Below the pieces are notes generated by a model. That model made no database searches, was not told the DNA's origin, and saw only the letters and a list, made by a program, of their open reading frames with translations. A stretch of DNA of 36,775 nucleotides, taken from NCBI GenBank assembly GCA_017481495.1, contig JAFUPC010000022.1, positions 1 through 36,775 of the forward strand, written 5' to 3'. Both the position numbers and the translations under genes were made by a program. Shown here one piece after another: positions 32,267 to 36,775 of the stretch. The stretch comes from Clostridia bacterium (GTDB lineage: Bacteria; Bacillota; Clostridia; Oscillospirales; CAG-272). Every line of letters starts with the position of its first letter. Position 1 is the first letter of the stretch.

Positions 32267-33054
32267 TTACGGACAGTTGAATCCCCGGTACTGTTCCTGC
32301 CATGTGGCGAGTTTGTCGGCAAGGCGCATCAGCACGGCAAGCGGCATCAGTTTGTGTTCGCCGTACAGGGAGTAGACCGCAAGCGGCTTGTCTCCATCCG
32401 GCAGTTCCACCTTCTGATAACGGGTAAAGCCGAACTGCACGAGAGCGCCGAGTGCAGCTTCTGCTTCCTCTTTTTCAATGCCGCACCGCGCGGCGGCGGT
32501 TTCCGCGGTGAACGCGCGCCCGTTGTTGGAAAGCTGATATTGCATGACACGGCGGACTGCGGGTCTTGCAAGCGATGCCAGAAACCGCGCCGCTTCGGGG
32601 GCGTCAAGCGATTTCAGCTGTTCCTCCCGCGACAGGCGGCAGACGGCGGCGATGTCGGCATCGACGTAGATGCCCGTGTAATTCGGCGCAAGCCACATGG
32701 ATTGGGCGGCGTGATTGGCGTCCAGACTTTCCCGCATCCGCAGGATGTTGTGGTTGACCTCATTCTCCGGTGCGCCCTCGCACCACATCAGGCGGAGCAG
32801 GTCGTCGATCGCCGCTTCCGCTTTTTCGGTGTGCAGGACATCTGCGGACGGTTTGCGTTCGATGCCGAACAGCGCATCAATGCTGACACCGAACACGTCC
32901 GCCAGCACCGGCAGAAGCAGATGTCCGGCATCGTGGTGCCGCATTCCCATTTGGAGACGGTCTGCGCCGAGACGCCGATCAGGTTGGCAAGTGTTTCCTG
33001 CGTCATTTCCTTTTCCCGGCGCAGGGCGGTGATCTGTTTTCCGAGTTCTGTCAT
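32267..33054 (-). pseudogene. Frameshifted XRE-family regulator
   Basis: The first part (33054 to about 32920) encodes an XRE helix-turn-helix, MTELGKQITALRREKEMTQE to WECGTTMPDI, with AGGA upstream. The continuing family sequence LLPVLADVFGVSIDALFGI is in the next reading frame, so one base appears missing near 32919. The joined protein would be about 262 residues. The C-terminal half (about residues 90-262) looks like a winged-helix-like bundle (AAARCGIEKEEAEAALGALV). It may be a real loss of function, a programmed shift or a sequencing error. It lies downstream of rhaA on the same strand with its own promoter (TTGCTT/TACAAT, 33117-33145). Confidence 0.75.
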
Positions 33055-33116
33055 TGGAATGTCCTCGTTTCGTTGGATTTGGAAGTTTTGGAACACAGCG
33101 CTTCTGTTCTGTATTT

Positions 33117-33145
33117 ATTGTACCACAAAATCCGGGAAAAAGCAA
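33117..33145 (-). promoter_or_regulatory. Promoter of the XRE regulator
   Basis: Minus-strand TTGCTT (33140-33145), a 17-base spacer and TACAAT (33117-33122). Confidence 0.65.
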
Positions 33146-33198
33146 CCGCGCAGACGGCGGATCTTCCGCGCAGACGGAGACTGTCTCACCCAAAAGGA

Positions 33199-33242
33199 AA
33201 TCCCGGCAGATGCAAAGGGAATTCCTCGCTTCTGTCGGGATT
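33199..33242 (-). terminator. rhaA terminator
   Basis: On the minus strand AATCCCGACAG pairs with CTGCCGGGATT, with one mismatch, followed by TCCTTTTGG. It lies between rhaA and the regulator. Confidence 0.65.
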
Positions 33243-33255
33243 GATTGTAATAAAC

Positions 33256-34509
33256 TTATGCTCTCTTGGAGAGAACTTCTGCCTCGTACTTCTGGATCTC
33301 GTCGAACCATGCGGTATCAGCGGCGACGCCGCAGGATGCGCAGTATTCAGCCCAGATGTCGCCGAACGGCATGGTCTTCATTTCTTCCTGCATGACCATA
33401 AGCTCCGTGTACTTGTTTTCGTCCTGGAGCTTCTTCAGCATCTCGTTGGGCGTGCAGAGTGCGGAAAGCAGAGCCTTCTGCCAGCTGCGGAAGCCGACGA
33501 CCCATGCGGAAACGCGGTTGATGGAAGCATCGAAGTAGTCCAGTGCCATGTAAACGCGGTCGAGTGCATCGCAGCGGACGATTTCCTTTGCCATTTCCTT
33601 CGTCTCGTCATCGAGCAGAAGAACGTGGTCAGAGTCCCAGCGGATGCCGCGCGTGATGTGCGGGGCGATCTCCGGATAGAAGCAGAGCAGGGCGGGAATC
33701 TTGTCGGAGACGAATTCGGTCGGATGGTAGTGACCGTTGTCCATCAGCGGCAGGCAGCAGTCGTGGGAAGCGGCGAAGGACAGCGTGAATTCAGCGGAGC
33801 CGGCGGTGTATGCTTCAACACCGATACCGAAGACCTTGGACTCCACGCACGGCTTGACAAGGTTCTTGTCAAACGGTTCGGAAAGGATCTCTTCGATGGA
33901 TGCCTTGTAGCGCATACGCGGACCCATTCTGTCTGCGGGAACATCCTTGTAGCCGTCGCCGGTCCAGATGTTCATAACGCAGGGAACGCCGGTTTCCTTT
34001 GCGAAATATTCGGAAATACGGATGCAGGCCTTGCCGTGTGCGATCCAGAACTTGCGGATCTCTTCATTTGGGCTGGACAGGGTCAGACCGTCCTTGGCAG
34101 CCATCGGATGGGAGAAGAACGTCGGGTTGAAGTCGATACCCATGTTGTACTTCTTTGCAAGCGCGACCCACTTTGCGAAGTGCTTCGGCTCCAGCTTGTC
34201 GCGGTCGACATACTCGCCGTCCTCAAAGATGGCATAGCAGGCGTGGACGTTGAGCTTTGCCTTGCCGGGGCAGAGGGAAATTGCCTTTTCCATATCCGCC
34301 ATCAGCTCGTCGGGCGTTCTTGCCTTGCCGGGATAGTTACCGGTGGTCTGGATACCGCCGGAGAGCGGGCCGTCATGGTCGAAACCGATGACGTCGTCAC
34401 CCTGCCAGCAGTGCAGGGATACGGGAATGTTTTTCAGCTTTGCGATGGCAGCGTCGGTGTCGACACCGTATGCCGCATACATCGCTTTTGCGGATTCATA
34501 TCTGGTCAT
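33256..34509 (-). CDS. rhaA: L-rhamnose isomerase
   Basis: A 417-residue TIM-barrel isomerase converting L-rhamnose to L-rhamnulose, the first step of rhamnose use. Length matches the family. Signatures: SLHCWQGDDVIGFD, NVHACYAI, GIDFNPTFFSHP, CVESKVFGIGVEAYTAGS (metal-binding Glu), SFAASHDCCLPLMDNGHYHPTE, and RWDSDHV with further metal-binding Asp/His. AAGGAGT precedes the start. It has its own TTGCAT/TATAAT promoter. rhaB and rhaD are not in the window. The enzyme fits use of rhamnose from pectin (rhamnogalacturonan), in line with the nearby uxu operon. Confidence 0.97.
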   Translation of the reverse strand: MTRYESAKAMYAAYGVDTDAAIAKLKNIPVSLHCWQGDDVIGFDHDGPLSGGIQTTGNYPGKARTPDELMADMEKAISLCPGKAKLNVHACYAIFEDGEYVDRDKLEPKHFAKWVALAKKYNMGIDFNPTFFSHPMAAKDGLTLSSPNEEIRKFWIAHGKACIRISEYFAKETGVPCVMNIWTGDGYKDVPADRMGPRMRYKASIEEILSEPFDKNLVKPCVESKVFGIGVEAYTAGSAEFTLSFAASHDCCLPLMDNGHYHPTEFVSDKIPALLCFYPEIAPHITRGIRWDSDHVLLLDDETKEMAKEIVRCDALDRVYMALDYFDASINRVSAWVVGFRSWQKALLSALCTPNEMLKKLQDENKYTELMVMQEEMKTMPFGDIWAEYCASCGVAADTAWFDEIQKYEAEVLSKRA

Positions 34510-34549
34510 TGTGATGTACTCCTTATTTATAATTTCGGTGGTCTATACT

Positions 34550-34578
34550 ATTATATCATTTTTTTTGCCAAAATGCAA
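34550..34578 (-). promoter_or_regulatory. rhaA promoter
   Basis: Minus-strand TTGCAT (34573-34578), a 17-base spacer and TATAAT (34550-34555). The -10 is followed by a run with no clear operator. Confidence 0.78.
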
Positions 34579-34624
34579 TATCCTTACAAAAATTTACAGG
34601 AAAGTTCACATTTTTTTCTTTATA

Positions 34625-36640
34625 TCATTCGTTGAGATATATCCAAACGCGAGATTGAATGATTTTGGTTGTTTCTTCCAAGGTTCTGATATCTTCTCGC
34701 CAATATGATAATTCCTCATCAATGATGGATTTTAATATACTGTTCGCATTGGCTTTTGATGTACAACCATCAAGAAATGATAAGATTTCCGATTGTTCAT
34801 CCAATGTCAGTTCTACAAGAATACTGTCTTCTGGATGAGAATACACATAATCCGGAACAGAAATATCGTGGGCAGTGATTGGAAATAAAATAAGATTCTG
34901 GGGGGAGAAAATTTTTTCCATCATATCCAAAATTTCATTTGAATATACAGTATATGTATAAGTCTGTAAAACAGAAGAAAACGCGGATTCTGTTACGGGG
35001 AGTGCGTCCAAAGTCAATGCGGATTTCGTTTGTTGCTCGTCACTTAAAAGAAATTGAATAATTTGGGTACATCCATCAGGAGATTCCGTTGACGATAAAA
35101 CATGAAGTAGTCGATTCGATGAAACAGAAACGCCATATCCTTTTGTAGAAGGGTATCCGCATAATATGTATGACTGATTTCCATACAACAATTTCAACGA
35201 TGAAAATGCCTGCATATCTGATATGATTGTAGACAACAATTTCAATGAACCATTTCGGAGGTCATTCTGTGTCTGCAAGGAAGTTACACAATAAGGAAAA
35301 GTACCGTTAACTGTTTGATATGCAGGATATTGTGTAAAATAACCTGCACTCTCATCAAGATAATTTTCCAGATCCGCAAGGCAAGTCATAATATTGCGAA
35401 AAGCATCTGTATTGTAAGAAGCTGTTTGACTTTCTTTATCAAAAAATTCCATAATAGTATTCCGATAAATAAAGTCTATATCTGCTCGGTTTGACAACAA
35501 AGCTTCATCTGTTTTCAGTTGATCAATGATATTGTAAAGTGCATCCCATGACAGTCTGTCTTCTATCGTATCTTTCACCGCAGTGAATGTGTGTAAGGAA
35601 AAAGAAAGCGGTACAGAATACAGCCCCTCGTTTACAGTATATGCTTCTTTCACGATGCCAAGTAAACATTCTCCGATATTAGAAGATATATCAAGGAAAA
35701 AATCTTTATCCATATACGGTTGTGTATAGATCAACGGTGCTATAAGGATATCGGGCGACTCATCTGAAAGGAAAAGACTTTTCAAATATGCATCATAATC
35801 AAGATTTCTGGTTTCAGTATACCGAATTTGTACTTGATAGAATTCATTTGTTTGGTTGAATTCCGTAATCGCTGCATCCAACCAAGAATTCATATTTGAC
35901 ATCAAACTTTCTAAAACGATTGTCTTTCTTTTGTCGGTGTTATCTGTCGCCCGGATGCGGATGCGATAAATTGCACCTGCTTCCCATGTACCAAAATCGG
36001 ATTGCGGTTGAATGAAAATTGTCGTTTCATCAATAATCCAGATGTGTTTAAATGTCAGATTTTTATAATCAGGATATGCGAGCGATTGCCAACTTAAAAT
36101 AGATTTCAATGTCGAATCCTGCCAACAATATATTCCGATACTGTCCATGAAATACAAATATCCATCAGAGGTATAACAGAAATCATATACAGAACCATTG
36201 TCGATTATTGTGCATGGCAGGATACTGTTGTTCTTCAAATCGAAGCGATAAAGGGAATCCGACTTGTTACCCAAAAGATAAATGTCATTTCCGCAATCAT
36301 ACAAAGAATCAAACAAAAATTCTGTTGCATAAACCGATGGGGTAAATGTCTCATCATAACAATACAACTCATCACGATACCAAAGAAAAATCCGAAAGTA
36401 ATCGACCTCTGATATATAGATATTGACATTATTCAAGTTGGATAAAGCATCCGGAAGAACTGTTTCCGAAACAATGCTTCCATCTTCTACGCGCAGTTGC
36501 ATGAAGGCATTTTGATTATCTCTTAAAAAATACAAGTATCGCCCGTCTGATAAAGGATATACATATGTTGGAATTTCATCGTTGGTTGGAAGTGTTGTTA
36601 TTTCTGCAGATGTTTCAGTGTCGGTATAACAATAAAGGCA
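34625..36640 (-). pseudogene. 5'-truncated solute-binding-like protein, cut by an adjacent IS
   Basis: The open frame (about 671 residues) runs from the window side at 36640, where it hits an in-frame TGA, to a normal stop at 34625. No ATG or signal peptide is at its start; only TTG 36535 could serve. The region nearest the break, CYTDTETSAEITTLPTNDE, looks like the mature start of a lipoprotein just after its Cys. The first 200 residues form a beta-propeller-like domain (FLRDNQNAF, VEDGSIVSETVLPD, LYCYDETFTP). The remainder (about residues 240-620) resembles an extracellular solute-binding protein (AAITEFNQTNEFYQVQIRY, LSDESPDILIAP, LSDEQQTKSALTLDALPV). It is AT-rich like the 7.5-9.1 kb genes. 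Confidence 0.72.
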
Positions 36641-36693
36641 TCACCGCACAAAAAACGGTAGAAATCTTCACAAAATAATGCTATACTAAAGTC

Positions 36694-36775
36694 ATGAACA
36701 AACAACTGAGTCTGTCGTTCATACACGACGAATTAAAAGAAGTAAAAACGCACAAACGGGAATTTCTTGAAAAGA
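36694..36775 (+). CDS. Start of an IS5-like transposase (runs off the window)
   Basis: Only the first 27 residues are present: MNKQLSLSFIHDELKEVKTH, then KREFLEK. The xxSLSFIHDELKxVKTxKxEFL pattern is the typical N-terminus of IS5/IS1182-like transposases in gut Firmicutes. A TATACT -10 box lies at 36682-36687. The gene starts about 50 bases from the point where the neighbouring coding frame breaks, so an IS end near 36641-36650 is probable. Confidence 0.65.
   Translation, partial: MNKQLSLSFIHDELKEVKTHKREFLEK

Noticed and set aside
33073..34635. 520-codon plus-strand open frame opposite rhaA
   Set aside because: Antisense to a full-length rhamnose isomerase.

Overview
The window looks like a chromosomal contig from a low-oxygen, gut-type Clostridia, most likely a member of the Oscillospirales/Ruminococcaceae group. 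Gene content supports this: a tyrosine T-box upstream of tyrS, an ECF-type thiamine S-component under a TPP riboswitch, a glycyl-radical-enzyme activase, and uronate and rhamnose catabolism. Shine-Dalgarno sites are strong, and many promoters resemble sigma-A sites with TTGACA/TATAAT-like boxes and a 17-base spacer. Genus and species cannot be fixed from the sequence alone. Most genes are fairly GC-rich. Two stretches, about 7.4-9.1 kb and 34.6-36.7 kb, are clearly AT-rich and carry secreted or lipoprotein-type genes.

Layout. 1-1.8 kb is an IS1182-like insertion sequence starting at base 1. 1.7-2.1 kb is a non-coding nest of hairpin repeats. 2.1-3.3 kb encodes a beta-propeller-like lipoprotein (minus). 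3.4-5.2 kb is tyrS with terminator, T-box leader and promoter (minus). 5.3-6.3 kb is the TPP riboswitch and thiT. 6.3-7.4 kb is a DUF2961/GH172-type glycosidase (minus). 7.5-9.1 kb is an AT-rich pair: a secreted matrixin-like metalloprotease and a lipoprotein. 9.1-11.8 kb is folC and glycerate kinase. 12.1-13.0 kb is an orphan glycyl-radical activase. 13.1-16.4 kb is a minus-strand pair, tmcAL (tRNA cytidine acetate ligase) and a large NYN-domain protein. 16.5-21.5 kb is a long structured leader, pth and mfd. 21.5-25.1 kb (minus) holds an amidase-like protein, two tandem calcineurin-like phosphoesterases and a zinc-ribbon membrane protein. 25.2-26.9 kb is a tripartite HipBST-type toxin-antitoxin operon with two palindromic operators. 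27.0-32.1 kb is a uronate/plant-glycan operon: uxuA, uxuB, GH43, FucU/RbsD, Gfo/Idh/MocA. 32.3-33.1 kb is a frameshifted XRE regulator, and 33.3-34.5 kb is rhaA. 34.6-36.6 kb is a solute-binding-protein gene that has lost its 5' end next to the start of another transposase gene, which runs off the window.

How the genes work together. UxuA and UxuB turn fructuronate via mannonate into 2-keto-3-deoxygluconate. RhaA isomerises L-rhamnose. FucU-type mutarotase, GH43, GH172 and a Gfo/Idh oxidoreductase fit use of pectin or hemicellulose sugars. Sugar kinases, aldolases and transporters are not in the window. The pth-mfd and tmcAL-NYN blocks are housekeeping translation, repair and RNA functions read divergently from one intergenic region.

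The least explained content is non-coding. (i) Short hairpins of changing stem sequence are separated by a constant 7-base ACTTCAC/GTGAAGT spacer, with a five-hairpin array at 22.3-22.4 kb and smaller copies at 11.95 and 17.6 kb. (ii) A roughly 40-base imperfect palindrome, starting GAATGTTTAACG, sits at the 3' ends of four unrelated genes. (iii) A roughly 190-base leader before pth can fold into two long nested stems.
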